DNA of 64,000 nt from Typhlomys cinereus (Eukaryota; Chordata; Mammalia; Rodentia; Platacanthomyidae), in NCBI GenBank assembly GCA_023101885.1, contig JALPQD010000224.1:1387638-1451637 (forward strand). The letters are read 5' to 3'. The notes under the pieces were generated by a model that searched no databases, was not told where the DNA came from, and worked only from the letters and a program-made list of their open reading frames with translations. Each line of letters opens with the position of its first letter. The first letter of the stretch is position 1. A program made the position numbers and the translations under genes. Shown piece after piece: positions 24,161 to 35,509 of this stretch.

Positions 24161-25544
24161 CTGTGTCTAGTCAAAATGAAAAAAGTGTACCATGATGAGA
24201 TTCTTTGGTTGGACAGAAGAGAAATCTCCTTGTACCTTCTAGAACATGAAATTTGATCCTCAAACCTGGTAGATAATGGGGGGAGAGGCTTGGGCTTTAT
24301 TGAAAGATTCAACTCCAACCCAAGCATCAATTATCCTGCAAACTGAAAAACTTAAGAGAAATCAGTCAAAATTGACACTTGAACGTCAAATACCAGTATC
24401 AGAAAGGAAGTGCCTACAAAGTTAGCACTCTCTAGTACAAAATCCTGTGGAGATGTGGGAATTCTTAAATCCTAGAACCTGAGCAATTAGGATGAACACC
24501 TAGTATCCAAATGGGATAGACAGGAAGGAGACTGAACAAAGACCTCCCTGTCTGCACAGAACAGGAGGAGAGTGGGGAAGTGATAACACCCTTCAGGGGA
24601 AATCTATGCACAAAAGACAGGGACTCACGGCAAAGTGGCAATGTGATTTGGAGTCTAGATGGTTATTAGCAAAAGAAACATAGGAATAAGAGGGGGATGC
24701 CAATTCCTTCAAGTGGTGATCTAGAAGGGGTGACATTTCAAAAACAGTCTGACTTTGGGGAAAGGACTAACAAGATAAGCAGTCTCTCTGGAGAACAAGT
24801 CGAAACCAAAGTCGTTGGTTGTGCCCTCTGTTATTAGATGGGGTGACAGACAGATGACACCTGCTTCAATCTTCCTTGGAAACAGCACCTTGTCCAAGGT
24901 CCCTGAAAGTGTCTTTGAATGGTTCCTGCCTTGTTAATCATGCAAACACTATTCCATAAATATCAGAGATTCTTGGGGACTTTGCTGTTGAAGCTTGTGG
25001 AAGAATAAAGGCTTCCAATCCTGCCTGAAGTGCCAAAAGTTCCTTTAACCCAGAGGAACAGCTTCTGTTGGTAACCAGGGTCTGAAATGCAGGACACAAC
25101 AGTCCACGTTGTCTTAATTTGCCTGCATGCGGATCTACTTCACAGTCCAACTCTAAGGTGAATCCCTTTAAGTACAGCCCTGCTTTGCTTGGACCCTCTC
25201 ATACGTTTCAATTAAATATCGTCTCAGTTCTGCCCTATGAAGGTCATCTTGTCACAACTGTCTTTTCCTTTGCTGGCACCACTCGTGATTGCTATGGTGT
25301 TATCATCTCCTCTAGTCCATCTGGGTAATAAACTTGATCATGTCCTTGATCTGGAGTCCTGGAGTTGACTATGCTGGGAAAATCCCAGTGCATTTAAGCC
25401 CAGTGAGAGACTCGAGTTACTCGAAGTAGTTTGCCAACTTGGAAATAAGAATCTGCTTATTACTACAATCAGGGTATTAGACCACAGGCCAGTGTGCTTT
25501 GGTTTCTCATCTGAGTGTGGGTCTGTCTGGGCAGCAAGAACATT
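24161..25544. other. Intergenic, nothing recognised
   Basis: No gene or familiar repeat seen. Part could belong to the retroviral-type repeat that follows. Confidence 0.4.
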
Positions 25545-25960
25545 GTTCGACCAGTCCAGAAAAAAAGGTCTGGGACGGAGTGAGCAGGCGTAGCTAAGCA
25601 CATGGGACCAAAGATGGCGCTAAAAGCTAGTGTGCTGGGCGTAACCCTGTTTACATTATAGAGAACCCTAATTGGCTTATAGGAGTCAGCATGTCTCCCA
25701 TACAGATATATATTGAGTCTGACCTATGCAGCCTGCGTGCTGTATGGACCATTAGGATGATTGGCTTCCCGATTCGCGACTTGCGATCTTTTGTCTTTAT
25801 AAACTGCTACACTGCCCCCAATAAATGGGTCCTTCTTGGACTAGACTCCCTGCTGTGTTCGTTAGTCCCCCAGGCTTGGGGGCGGAGGACAGACAGCGTG
25901 CTCACCTCTCTCCTTCCTGGCGGCCAGGAGCCGCCCCCAGAATAGGAGGTGCAGCCACAG
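25545..25960 (+). mobile_element. Retroviral-type LTR (probably solo)
   Basis: LTR-like layout: aagatggcgct near the start, a TATA box (ctttataaact, about 25796-25806), an AATAAA (about 25820) and a GC-rich 3' part. No gag, pol or env sequence was recognised next to it. It is reminiscent of IAP-type LTRs. Borders are approximate. Confidence 0.55.
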
Positions 25961-26189
25961 AACATCTCTGGCTCACAACTAGATTAGTTGCCTCATGTGG
26001 AAAGTGTCCCTTGGTGCTAAGAATGGTGTGTCTCAATTGAAAAAAACACAGGGAGTGGAACTGAGAACCAGCCGGTGGAGATTTGAATTAAGGAGCATGC
26101 AATTGGCCAGAGACAAAAACCCAATCACCACTTTTATCTGGAGCTGGGACTCGCCAAACTGGTGCAAAACACCCCAAGACAAACATCTT

Positions 26190-26485
26190 TTTTTCTTTTT
26201 TTTTAATTTCTTGTATTATTATTATTATTTATTCAATTGTGCATGTGTGCGTATGTATGTGTGCGCGTGTGAGTAGAACCATGGACAAATTCGGGAACCA
26301 CCATGGATGCCTCCACCTCCTCCTTGTTTACTCTGCCCCGGGATTCACAGGCTCCGTCCTACCAGGACCAGAAGCGCAGGCTGCCCCCGCTTCCGCCTGG
26401 CGTCTATACGTGGGATCTGGGATCTGAACTCAGGACCCTCTGCCTGCAAGGCAGAGGCGTAACCCCTGAGCCACCTCTCCAGCCC
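26190..26485 (-). mobile_element. B2-superfamily SINE, full length, young
   Basis: Complete reverse copy ending ccacctctccagccc. 15-bp repeats caagacaaacatctt lie at 26175-26189 and 26486-26500. Confidence 0.92.
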
Positions 26486-26500
26486 CAAGACAAACATCTT

Positions 26501-27297
26501 AAACACTAGGGCATCTGTCTGAGCTATATGATTGCCAGAGAAACCTACTTTTTTTTTTTTCTCTGCCCTCCCTCCCCCGATTTTCAGCATCTGAATTTAA
26601 GATCCTTGATCAGGGGAGAGAGGTTGGGAACACTGTGTCACTGGCATGTTTTATTCTCTGGGGGATTTCCTTTCCAAGCAGCCCTGAGCGGATCATTGTG
26701 ATATTTTCATCTTTGATTATGCCACTCTGTTCTATCCCTGCTCCTTTTAGGGAGAGGAAAATTGTCCCTGGTTATTTTAGTCTACAGCTTTTCAAAACTT
26801 CCATTACTAACCATAAAACAAGTTTCATTTCTGAGAAATTCCATTCCAGTTAATAACTGAAAACATATTTATATGGTAAAGCTTGCTTCTTTAAACACTA
26901 TCTTGCTAGATGTTAGAAGTAAATTTTAAAGTAACATCAACACACAACAGTTTGTGATTTTGTGTTTTCAGTCACATATGGAGCAGCCCATGCAGTCAAA
27001 CACAAAGCTTGAATTCTCGACCAGTCACTTCATCAAGCAGTTAGAAGACCCTCCTACTAGTAAGTGACAATGTTAACTTTAGATCTTCCATAGGCCACAA
27101 ATAAATCCAGAAGTCTAACCTTACCTGCATGGTATATTTTCTCTCTCTCTCCAGTTGTTCATGAATCCCAAGCTTATCTAGCTATGTAGCTGAGGATTAT
27201 ATTGAATTTCTGATCCTTTTAAATCTGAACTTTCTGAGTGCTGGGTTACTGATTTGCTCTTTCTTTCCTGGGTTTAGGTTTTATGTTATCATATGAG
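26501..27297. other. Intergenic, nothing recognised
   Basis: No gene or familiar repeat seen. Confidence 0.45.
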
Positions 27298-27369
27298 GTA
27301 CCGGGGTTCAAAACCACAGCCTAATGCATACTAAGCAAGCACTCCACCAACTGAGCTACATCCCCAGCT
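27298..27369 (-). mobile_element. ID SINE
   Basis: Reverse copy of a tRNA-Ala-like ID element (plus strand ends actgagctacatccccagc). An ID-like remnant follows at 27414-27480 after a (TTTG)n run at about 27390-27412. Confidence 0.75.
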
Positions 27370-28284
27370 TTCTTCCTCTCACTTTTATTTGTTTGTTTGT
27401 TTGTTTGTTTGTTTTCTGGAAACACTAGGAAATGAACCCAGGGTCTCTTCCATGCCAAGCAAACACTCTATTATTGACTTTTCACTATAACTTTATCTTT
27501 TAAATCACTGATTTAAGACAGTGAGTGTGGAAAAGTAAATTATCAAATCACACTAAAAAATAACTTTCCTAAAGCAATAGCTCAGCATTTTATAACAGTA
27601 GTTATGCATATGTGTAATTGTGTGAGTGTATGTGTGTATGTCAGTTTTTGTGTGTGTGTGAGAGTGAATGTGTGTGTAAAGAAAGTAAGAGAGAACAAGA
27701 AGAAGTATATTTCAGAACTCATTACACATCCTGCACTGTGGCTTTTTTTCTCTATTTCTTTTCAAAGTGCTTTTATAACTCATAAATTGGTATAATAAGC
27801 TACTAAATGATTACAATGTGTGCTTTAAAAATTTTGCTCTCATGATCAATTATTTAAAAATTGCTTCTTAATCTTTATTCCAGAAAATAGTTCAAGGTAA
27901 GTGTTTTCCTAATACCACACTTGTGTTCAGAGGATTGACTCTTGAGATATTCTTTGCAATTGTGTCCACTGTATTCTAGTCTTGAAGTTACAGAAGTCCT
28001 TGCACATGTGATTATGTAAGAAAATCAGGATCATGCCTTCCTTCAGCCTAGAGATACTGTACCCCATAACAATATTCCTAAAAATGAAGACTTTCTAAGA
28101 AATGGCTAGGAATGTATCTGACCTAGGCTATTTTAATGCAGGTGATGATACAGGAATCACACACTAGATGTTTAAAGCCTTTTATAAAATGCAGCAAAAC
28201 ATGACTGTAAAGAAAGAACAAGATTGACCTGTGTGCTATGAAACAATATTCAAGGTCTTTTTAAACTTTTATTTAACATGTGTG

Positions 28285-28286
28285 CA

Positions 28287-28323
<37 letters not shown>
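28285..28323 (+). repeat. (TG)n microsatellite
   Basis: TG dinucleotide run. Confidence 0.9.
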
Positions 28324-28325
<2 letters not shown>

Positions 28326-30221
28326 CCACAAGTGTTTTAAAGATGATTATGAGTGTGATATGTGCATGCACATAGAATATTTCTGGGAAATTCACTAGAT
28401 GTTAGTAAGAAGAATTACCTCTAGGGCAGAGAAATAATAGGGTAAATAGTAAAGATTTAGCTTTAGGTATGCTTTTTGTGGTGTTTAAACTTTGAATTTT
28501 TGTGCACATATATATTATTTTTCAGTTAAAATGGCTAACATTTACAAGAAATATGATCTTATACACTTTATTAGAAAATTTTATGATGAGAAAGACATTT
28601 GTAGTAAACTCAGTATGATGAAAAGAGTTTTCCTTATAAGCACTTGTACAAATAGATGTTTATTATGATACTGAAATTATTGCTTCATTTACATATCTTG
28701 CACTGTTTTACAAAGGGTTCTACATCCATTGCTTAGTGCTTATTATAACCTTTAGAAATAAGTATGGTGGGTTCTAGACGTGGATTTACAAGTCAGAGAA
28801 ATGCAAAACAGACAAGCCTGCAGTCAATAGACTTGTATTGTAGGAGTAAGAAGTTTAGCATCATTACACAGCTGTGGCATAGTAGAAGCCTGACATGTTA
28901 CAGTATTAGGAATTACAGAAGAGGTTATGAATAGCAGCATTTTTAAAGCCTTTGGCAATATTCCTTAACTAAGAAACTCTTGCAAAAGGAGGAAAGCACC
29001 AGAAAAAAGAAATCCTTTTGAAAGTCTTTGGATACAACATGCCTAATATTGAAACATAAACCCTCCTCTAAAAACTGGTTAGAAATGAATGCTAAAGATG
29101 GTACATTTATAACTTTGCAATGCAGTTCTTAGCTTTGATTTAAACCAAATCTAAAGTAACTGTTTAAGTGGAAAATGAGGAAAGGAGTTGGAAAGCGGCT
29201 GCACAACACTTTGAAAAACACCTTCCAGAGTTATGGGTTAGGGTCATAAGATACATTGGTTTCCTTGGTTCAATCCCAGTAGACACCTTCTGTCTCCATG
29301 TGATTTATTTGTAGCAACTCGCTCACAAGTTACTGTGACCTACAGGTCCCTCTCTTTTCATTTTCCCTTGTGATCTCTGTTTAAATTAAAAAATGTGAAC
29401 TGAGTTGGATTGATGAGACAGATTCGAAGGCAACTGACAACACAGTAGTGATTGTAGAATTCCAAAAATTATCCTCCCAAGTCATTGATTTGTGAATTCA
29501 CCTTCTTATTTGAAGAGTGGCTACTGGAAGCCAAACGCAATGCTAAGATAGTTTTAGAAACTTTGTGCTAAATTTCTGTGGATTTTCGAAAATGTATCAT
29601 GTCCTGGATTTTGTTTGAACAACCCTCTAAACTCTTTCTGACTGGCTTTTTCATAATTTTTATGTTGATCATTTATAACTATTCTGTGATCAGCATTAAG
29701 GTTATTCCCATGCCTTGGATAAACTAAATACTTACAGTAGCCCTTGGTTCATGTTACAGATATTGCCATTCCATACAACAACAACAACAACAACAACAAT
29801 GAAATGTGGCCAAGTTGACAACCCCAGAACAGCATCTTTCACTCCATAGTAAAAAACAAGACCTCTAGAATATGGACCACTGGAGGACAAAGTCAATAGT
29901 GATGGATGTTTGTAAGATGTGTTTGCTTACTCTATTCTCCAAAATGCCTGTGTTTTACATTAAGTTGTCTTGTAATGAGTTATTACTTTGGGTTTCTGTA
30001 TAAAGTATTAAAGAATATTCTCATCATTATTTTACTTCTAGCTTTACACTCTTAAGGAAAAAAGTTTAGAACAAGAATATCTTTTCAACTTGCACATACA
30101 GAATGTCTTACATTCAGATTTTCCCTGTGAGAATTGGGACTTAGTTCCAAATCCAACAATTTGACTTATTTCCCTAGTAATCTCTGTGAATACTTACATA
30201 ATTCTGTTTGTTTCTCTCATT
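28324..30221. other. DSPP 3' flank / possible 3' UTR
   Basis: AT-rich; includes a (CAA)n run at about 29777-29800. Part may be DSPP 3' UTR if the distal poly(A) signal at 29304 is used. Confidence 0.4.
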
Positions 30222-30227
30222 TTTATT
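30222..30227 (-). terminator. Candidate DSPP poly(A) signal, proximal
   Basis: AATAAA on the minus strand, about 80 nt past the stop codon. A second AATAAA at 29304-29309 would give a 1 kb 3' UTR. Sequence alone cannot say which is used. Confidence 0.3.
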
Positions 30228-30305
30228 TTGTTAGGCATGTTCATTTCCTTTCAATTACATACTAAACTTGCACGGACAGAAAAAAATTTATGGAGTTTCC
30301 TTGTT

Positions 30306-32033
30306 CTAATCATCACTAGTTGAATGGTTACTATCACTGCCTTGACTATCACTATCGCTTCCATCGCTGCCATTACCACCCTTTCCATGGCTGCTGCTCT
30401 CATCACTGCTGTCACTGCTGTCACTACTATCACTGTCACTGCTGTCACTGCTGTCACTGCTATCACTACTATCACTACTGTCACTACTGTCACTGCTGTC
30501 ACTGCTGTCACTACTGTCGCTGCTGTCACTGCTGTCACTACTATCGCTGCTGTCACTGCTGTCACTACTATTGCTGCTGTCACTGCTGTCACTACTATCG
30601 CTGCTGTCACTGCTGTCACTGCTGTCGCTGCTGTCACTGCTGTCACTGCTGTCGCTGCTGTCACTGCTATCGCTGCTGTCACTGCTATCGCTGCTGTCAC
30701 TGCTGTCACTGCTATCGCTGCTGTCGCTGCTGTCGCTGCTATCGCTGCTGTCGCTGCTGTCACTACTGTCACTGCTGTCACTGCTATCGCTGCTGTCACT
30801 GCTATCACTGCTGTCACTGCTATCACTACTGTCACTGTCACTGCTGTCACTGCTATCGCTGCTGTCACTACTATCACTACTGTCACTACTGTCACTGCTG
30901 TTGCTGCTATCGCTGCTGTCACTACTGTTGCTACTATCACTACTGTCACTGCTGTCACTACTGTCACTGCTGTCACTACTATCACTGCTGTCACTACTGT
31001 CGCTGCTGTCACTACTGTCGCTGCTGTCACTACTGTCGCTGCTGTCACTGCTGTCGCTGCTGTCGCTACTATCACTACTGTCACTGCTGTCGCTACTGTC
31101 ACTGCTGTCGCTGCTGTCACTGCTATCGCTGCTGTCACTGCTGTCACTGCTATCGCTGCTGTCACTGCTGTCACTATTGTCACTATCACTGCTGTCACTG
31201 CTGTCACTACTATCACTACTGTCACTACTATCACTACTGTCACTATCACTACTGTCACTGCTGTCACTGCTGTCACTACTATCACTACTGTCACTATCAC
31301 TACTGTCACTGCTGTCACTGCTGTCACTACTATCACTACTGTCACTGCTGTCGCTGCTGTCACTACTATCACTACTGTCACTGCTGTCGCTGCTGTCACT
31401 GCTGTCGCTGCTGTCACTGCTGTCACTACTGTCACTACTGTCACTGCTGTCTTTGCTGTCACTGCCGTCGCTGTCGTCGCTGCTTTTGGTGCTGTCTGAC
31501 TTGCTATTGCTGTTGGTGCTGTCGTCATTGTCACTGCTTTCTGACTCATCCTCATCATCACCATCACTGTTATCATCTCCATTGCTGTCACTTTCATCAG
31601 TGTCTGATGCATCGTTGTCACTGTCATCTCCCCCGTTTGAGTCACTGTCGCCTCCATCATCTCGCGATTCATCTGAGTGGTAAGCAACACCTCCTCGGCT
31701 ACTGCTGTTGCTGTCACTTTCTGAGTTCCCACCATCATTTCCCTTGGACTCGTCACTGCTATTGGGGTCGTCCCCCTGCATGGACTTGTCATCCAAGTCG
31801 TAGCTGTCATAGCCATCATTATTGCTGCTGCTCCCTGTTTTGCCCAGTCCCACTTTGCTGCCAGGCTCTGATTCCTGCCTAGAGTTTTGCAGATGGCCAG
31901 TTTCCCCTTGAGATTTCATGTTTCCTCTGCCTGTGGCCCCCCTGTGCTGTCCATTGCTCTCTTTGCCTTCGTCGACTGCCCTGACTTCTTTGGTAATATT
32001 ACTGCTGCCACCACTGCTGGTACCTTCCGTTTC
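30306..32033 (-). CDS. DSPP: DSPP exon 5 (end of DSP and all of DPP)
   Basis: The acceptor is CATTCCACAG; the exon starts [16 protein letters not shown] and ends at TAG (30306-30308). MQGDD (31767-31781) marks the DSP/DPP cleavage site. From about 31490 downward the protein is almost pure Ser-Ser-Asp with occasional SDSD and Asn variants. A short unique tail, [20 protein letters not shown], comes before the STSDD end. Repeat length may vary between alleles or be compressed in assembly. Confidence 0.96.
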   Translation of the reverse strand, partial: ETEGTSSGGSSNITKEVRAVDEGKESNGQHRGATGRGNMKSQGETGHLQNSRQESEPGSKVGLGKTGSSSNNDGYDSYDLDDKSMQGDDPNSSDESKGNDGGNSESDSNSSSRGGVAYHSDESRDDGGDSDSNGGDDSDNDASDTDESDSNGDDNSDGDDEDESESSDNDDSTNSNSKSDSTKSSDDSDGSDSKDSSDSSDSSDSSDSSDSSDSSDSSDSSDSSDSSDSSDSSDSSDSSDSSDSSDSDSSDSSDSSDSSDSSDSDSSDSSDSSDSSDSSDSSDSDNSDSSDSSDSSDSSDSSDSSDSSDSSDSSDSSDSSDSSDSSDSSDSSDSSDSSDSSDSSDSSDSSDSSDSSDSSDSSDSSDSSNSSDSSDSSNSSDSSDSSDSSDSSDSSDSSDSDSSDSSDSSDSSDSSDSSDSSDSSDSSDSSDSSDSSDSSDSSDSSDSSDSSDSSDSSDSSDSSDSSDSSDSSDSSDSSDSSDSSDSSNSSDSSDSSDSSDSSDSSDSSDSSDSSDSSDSSDSSDSSDSSDSSDSDSSDSSDSSDESSSHGKGGNGSDGSDSDSQGSDSNHSTSDD

Positions 32034-35000
32034 CTGTGGAATGATGGAGAGAATGATTAATTGGGCAACACTGGCTGTAAAATTCCCCCAGTCCAAGAAC
32101 TGTCTGGGGAAAATGACTGTAGGAATAGGACATCTTACCAAAGGCTGCCACTGCTATTGTTACTGTTGCTGCTGCCACTGCTGTTGTTGCTGTTGACAGT
32201 GCTATCAGTCGCAGCTGTCAGTCATTGCTTTCAATCACTGTCTCTGCTGTCACTTCTGTCAGCCAGGGCTGTCCCTGCTGTCAGTTACTGCTGTCAGTCA
32301 CAGTAGTCACTCAAGGATACCACTACTGTCGGTCACTGCTGTCAGTCACTGCTGTCAGTCAAGGATGCCACTGCTGTCAGTCACTGCTGTCAGTCACTGC
32401 TGTCAGTCAAGGATGCCACTGCTGTCAGTCACTGCTGTCAGTCACTGCTGTCAGTCACTGCTGTCAGTCACTGCTGTCAGTCAAGGATGCCACTGCTGTC
32501 AGTCACTGCTGTCAGTCACTGCTGTCAGTTACTGCTGTCAGTCACTGCTGTCAGTCAAGGATGCCACTGCTGTCAGTCACTGCTGTCAGTCACTGCTATC
32601 AGTCAAGGATGCCACTGCTATTGCTCACTGCTGTCTCTGCTGTCAATCACTGCTATCACTTACAGATGTCATTACTGTCAGTCAGGGCTGTCTCTGCTGT
32701 CAATCACAGCTGTCAGTCATTGCTTTCAGTCACTCTCTCTGCTGTCACTCTGTCGGTCAGGGTTGTCCTTGCTGTCAGTCACTATGTCTCTGCTGTCACT
32801 GCTATAGATCATGGCTGTCCCTGGCATCGCCACTGTCATTGCTGTTGCTACTGTATTTGAAATGTTCTAGTGTTTGGATTCTTTGATAACTCATCGCATT
32901 TTTGCCTAGTAGGTAACTTTTGTAAACAGTTATATGTTAATAAAAATGTGTAACTAATATCCACTAATGAAAATGTTTTTTAAAGACAATTATGGAATAA
33001 AACATTATTAGCATAGGATTTTTCCATAATAATGACCAAAAGTTTAGAAATTTCTGTTTCTTTTTAAATTGTTCTGTATCGAAATCTGTCAAAATTCTAG
33101 CTTTCCCCTTTACCATTCAAGCAGTGCAGGTGGGTCCTCCCATTATATTTCCTGCACTACCATCAGAGGACGGAGTGGTGCAATTCAAAGGCCATGGAAG
33201 AATAAGATTCAAACCAACCTGGTCTTGGCAGTTCCCAAGAGGACTTGCTGCTGATGGGTTGGTGGTTCCACAGTCTACGCCTTTGCTCTCTCTGTGACTG
33301 AACCTGGACGTTCCCTCTGCGGCCTGGTTGCCGTCGCTTGCCGCCTGGCCATCGGAACTCTCCTCGCTGCTGGAGGTGTCTCCATGGTGGCCGTTGTCAC
33401 GGCCCTCTTTATCTTCAAAGTCATCGTTTTCGCTACTAATTGAATTTTTTCCTCTGCCATCTTTTTCTTTCCCACGAGACTGGACCTCCTGGCCTTTGCT
33501 GTTAGCGCCGCGTTCCTTGCTGTTCCGGGTGTCCCCATTGTCACCATTGCCTGAGCCTTGATCCTCATCCTCGTCGGCTCCATCCCCGCTGGGACTCCCG
33601 TCCAAATGCTCCAAGCCCGCATCTTCCGAGGTGCCGGGTGTTATGCAAGCTGCCGGGTGCGGGTGCGCACTGTCCTCGCCTGTAGGCTCCCCTGCAGCAC
33701 CCCATCTCTCGTAGATTTCAGCCTCTGGGTGTGTACTGCTGCTTCCAGCTGCGTGAGGTCTGCCCTCTCCACCGACAGCAGCCCCCTCGTTCTGGCTGTC
33801 ATCTGCGGCATCGCCATGGTTTGTGTCCTGACCAGCATGCCCATTTATAATAGTTTCATTCCCTTCCCCGGCAATTTCAATGATGCTCGGGAGCTTCCTG
33901 GCACCATTTGCTATGTTGTTATCTTCTTTTCCGTGTGTTCCTTCGTGATCGTATAGTTCTGGTGTTCTCGTGTCCCGGTTTTCATCCTCAGTATTCTCCT
34001 GTTCATTTGCTGCTGAAGTGGAATGTGAAGAATTCTTTCCTCCTACTTTTACCCACTCCGAGCCCTTCCCTCCTCCCGTGTGATCACTGCTGGTATACTG
34101 CGGCCTCCCTATTTCACTTCCTTTCAGGGGATTGCTGCTTTCTCTAGTGATGTCAGTGATATTTAACTCATTCTGAAAAAGAGACACAATTCAAAGTCAA
34201 TTGTGAGTGCCGTCTTGAGGTAAAGCAAATTGGGAAAAATGGAAGAGCTTAGAAAGACTAATAGAATACAAGGAAAAACCTCAGAATACAAAATGAAAGA
34301 AAATATTTATATTTTATACCTGTACTGACACACTTGAATTTGCAAGAAAAGGTAAATTCACAGATTTCTCAACCACATTCCTTTCCAACAGTTGGATCTG
34401 AGGAACCTGTTAAGGTTAAAAAATAAGACATTGATATTAAGTGAATTTCTATTTTGTGCTGATTACTGAATGTGTGCATGCACACATTCCACCTTCAATA
34501 AAAGAGAGAAAATATAACACAAAAGTCAAGGCATAATCTAATCATGTAATAATGAAAAAGCAGCTTGTTACCAGTCTATGTAGAATTTCAGAGTGCACCA
34601 ATGAATATTTGTATTATGTGGTTGTCAGTTTAATTGAAGTATTACCAGATCACTTATCTCAAGTGGAGATGTAGGATAGCCTTCTATAAAGACAAGGAGA
34701 TACACCTTTTATGTTCTGTCAAACCAAGCCTGAAGTAACCTATATAGGACCTACTCTGAGTATAGTACCAGGCCAAAACATGTGAGACAGTAATATGTGT
34801 CCATAGCTTGTGTAGAAGCCAAATAAAATAACACATTACTCCTGGACTCTGCAAGACTACACCTGAAATTAATTACAAAATGCCAAAATGTTTGCTGTTG
34901 TGAAACCACATGAAAATGTTGAACTTGTAGGCTGAATGTAAAAATTATAAATGGATTAATTTCCCTAATATTTCTGTATGTGTGCTTATTTATCCATTCC

Positions 35001-35484
35001 ACGTTTTCTACAGTGAGCACATAAATACTCTCACATGAAACACATATTTGCCACATGTTGAAAATCCTACTTTTACCTATTTTTCTTCAAAACTTCTTAA
35101 ACATCATAGGATTCGTTGATATTAAAATGATATTCACATGGCCAAAAGCAAAGATAACAAAGCCTCTATCACTTCGGAGTGCTGCATGTAAATTAACTTG
35201 AGTGAACATTAAAAATGATAAGAAATGGGATTCTGCTGGAAGAAAGAGAGCAAGTATGAGATCATATTTGTTTTAATTGAAATCACAAAAAGATACCATG
35301 TAAGTCTTCAAAGCAAATCTAAATGTTCGGACTCAAATTTATCTGTACAAGCTTAAGGAAATCTGCAAATATTTCAATGTTAAGTTAAAATGCAGAATAA
35401 AATCAGAAGGCTTACTGAGGAAAACATACTTACTGGAATGGCCCATGCAGCTGCCCAAATACATATATATACAATTATCTTCAT
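30306..35484 (-). CDS. DSPP: DSPP, dentin sialophosphoprotein (spliced, 4 coding exons)
   Basis: Secreted precursor of dentin sialoprotein and the highly phosphorylated phosphophoryn (DPP), which drives dentin mineralisation. Coding exons on the minus strand are 35434-35484, 34320-34406, 33219-34172 and 30306-32033. All are phase 0 with GT-AG borders, giving 17+29+318+575 = 939 residues. Seen: signal peptide [17 protein letters not shown]; the IPVPQ start of the mature protein; an acidic Gly/Asn-rich DSP part with [16 protein letters not shown]; the BMP1 cleavage motif [13 protein letters not shown] (MQGDD at 31767-31781); then hundreds of Ser-Ser-Asp repeats ending STSDD. Oddities: the usual DPP RGD reads RGG, and exon 4 codes three cysteines. 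The reading frame is intact. The gene lies upstream of DMP1 on the same strand, as in other mammals. Confidence 0.97.
30390..31490 (-). repeat. Phosphophoryn Ser-Ser-Asp coding array
   Basis: About 1.1 kb of 9-bp units coding Ser-Ser-Asp (gene strand AGCAGTGAC with synonymous AGT/AGC and GAT/GAC changes), inside DSPP exon 5. Long open frames on the opposite strand and in other frames result from the repeat and are not genes. Confidence 0.95.
32128..32860. repeat. Minisatellite in DSPP intron 4
   Basis: Tandem array with a basic 13-bp unit (plus strand ctgctgtcagtca), broken by about five copies of an 11-bp spacer, caaggatgcca, which gives a higher-order pattern. It fills over half of the 1.2 kb intron. 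On the gene strand each unit contains TGAC and the 13-bp period rotates the frame, so it cannot be read through as coding. Confidence 0.9.
33219..34172 (-). CDS. DSPP: DSPP exon 4 (dentin sialoprotein body)
   Basis: The acceptor is CTTTTTCAG and the exon opens [13 protein letters not shown]; human has DELNASGTIKES. It codes 318 residues, including [33 protein letters not shown] and [13 protein letters not shown]. The donor CAG|GTTGGT at 33219 is chosen because QDQ then joins ETEG of exon 5, mirroring human QDKGIEIKG. Open reading continues past this donor into nonsense, so the 3' border is less certain than the others. N-glycosylation sequons include NIT, NSS and NET. Confidence 0.9.
34320..34406 (-). 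CDS. DSPP: DSPP exon 3
   Basis: An 87-bp, phase-0 exon coding 29 residues that begin [15 protein letters not shown] and end LANSSVSVQ. Human reads VPQSKPLERHVEKS and ARSNVSVQ. The acceptor is CCTTAACAG and the donor is CAG|GTATAA. Confidence 0.95.
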
Positions 35485-35509
35485 TTTCACAAGGATTAAT
35501 AATCAATGG
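35434..35509 (-). CDS. DSPP: DSPP exon 2 (start codon and signal peptide)
   Basis: The acceptor is TTTCCCAAACAG. There are 25 nt of 5' UTR, then ATG at 35482-35484 and 17 codons, [17 protein letters not shown], followed by donor CCA|GTAAGT. It is nearly identical to the human signal peptide. Confidence 0.95.

Noticed and set aside
30320..31882. Very long plus-strand and alternative-frame open frames (Cys/His-rich, Leu/Ser-rich, Thr/Val-rich)
   Set aside because: All overlap the 9-bp phosphophoryn repeat, which lacks stops in every frame. Only the frame ending STSDD fits DSPP.
30390..32860. Possible CRISPR array
   Set aside because: Repeats are contiguous tandem units without unique spacers, in a vertebrate genome.
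32225..32886. Plus-strand open frames (Cys/Gln/Ser/Leu repeats) over DSPP intron 4
   Set aside because: They arise from the 13-bp minisatellite between two well-defined DSPP exons. No start context or homology.
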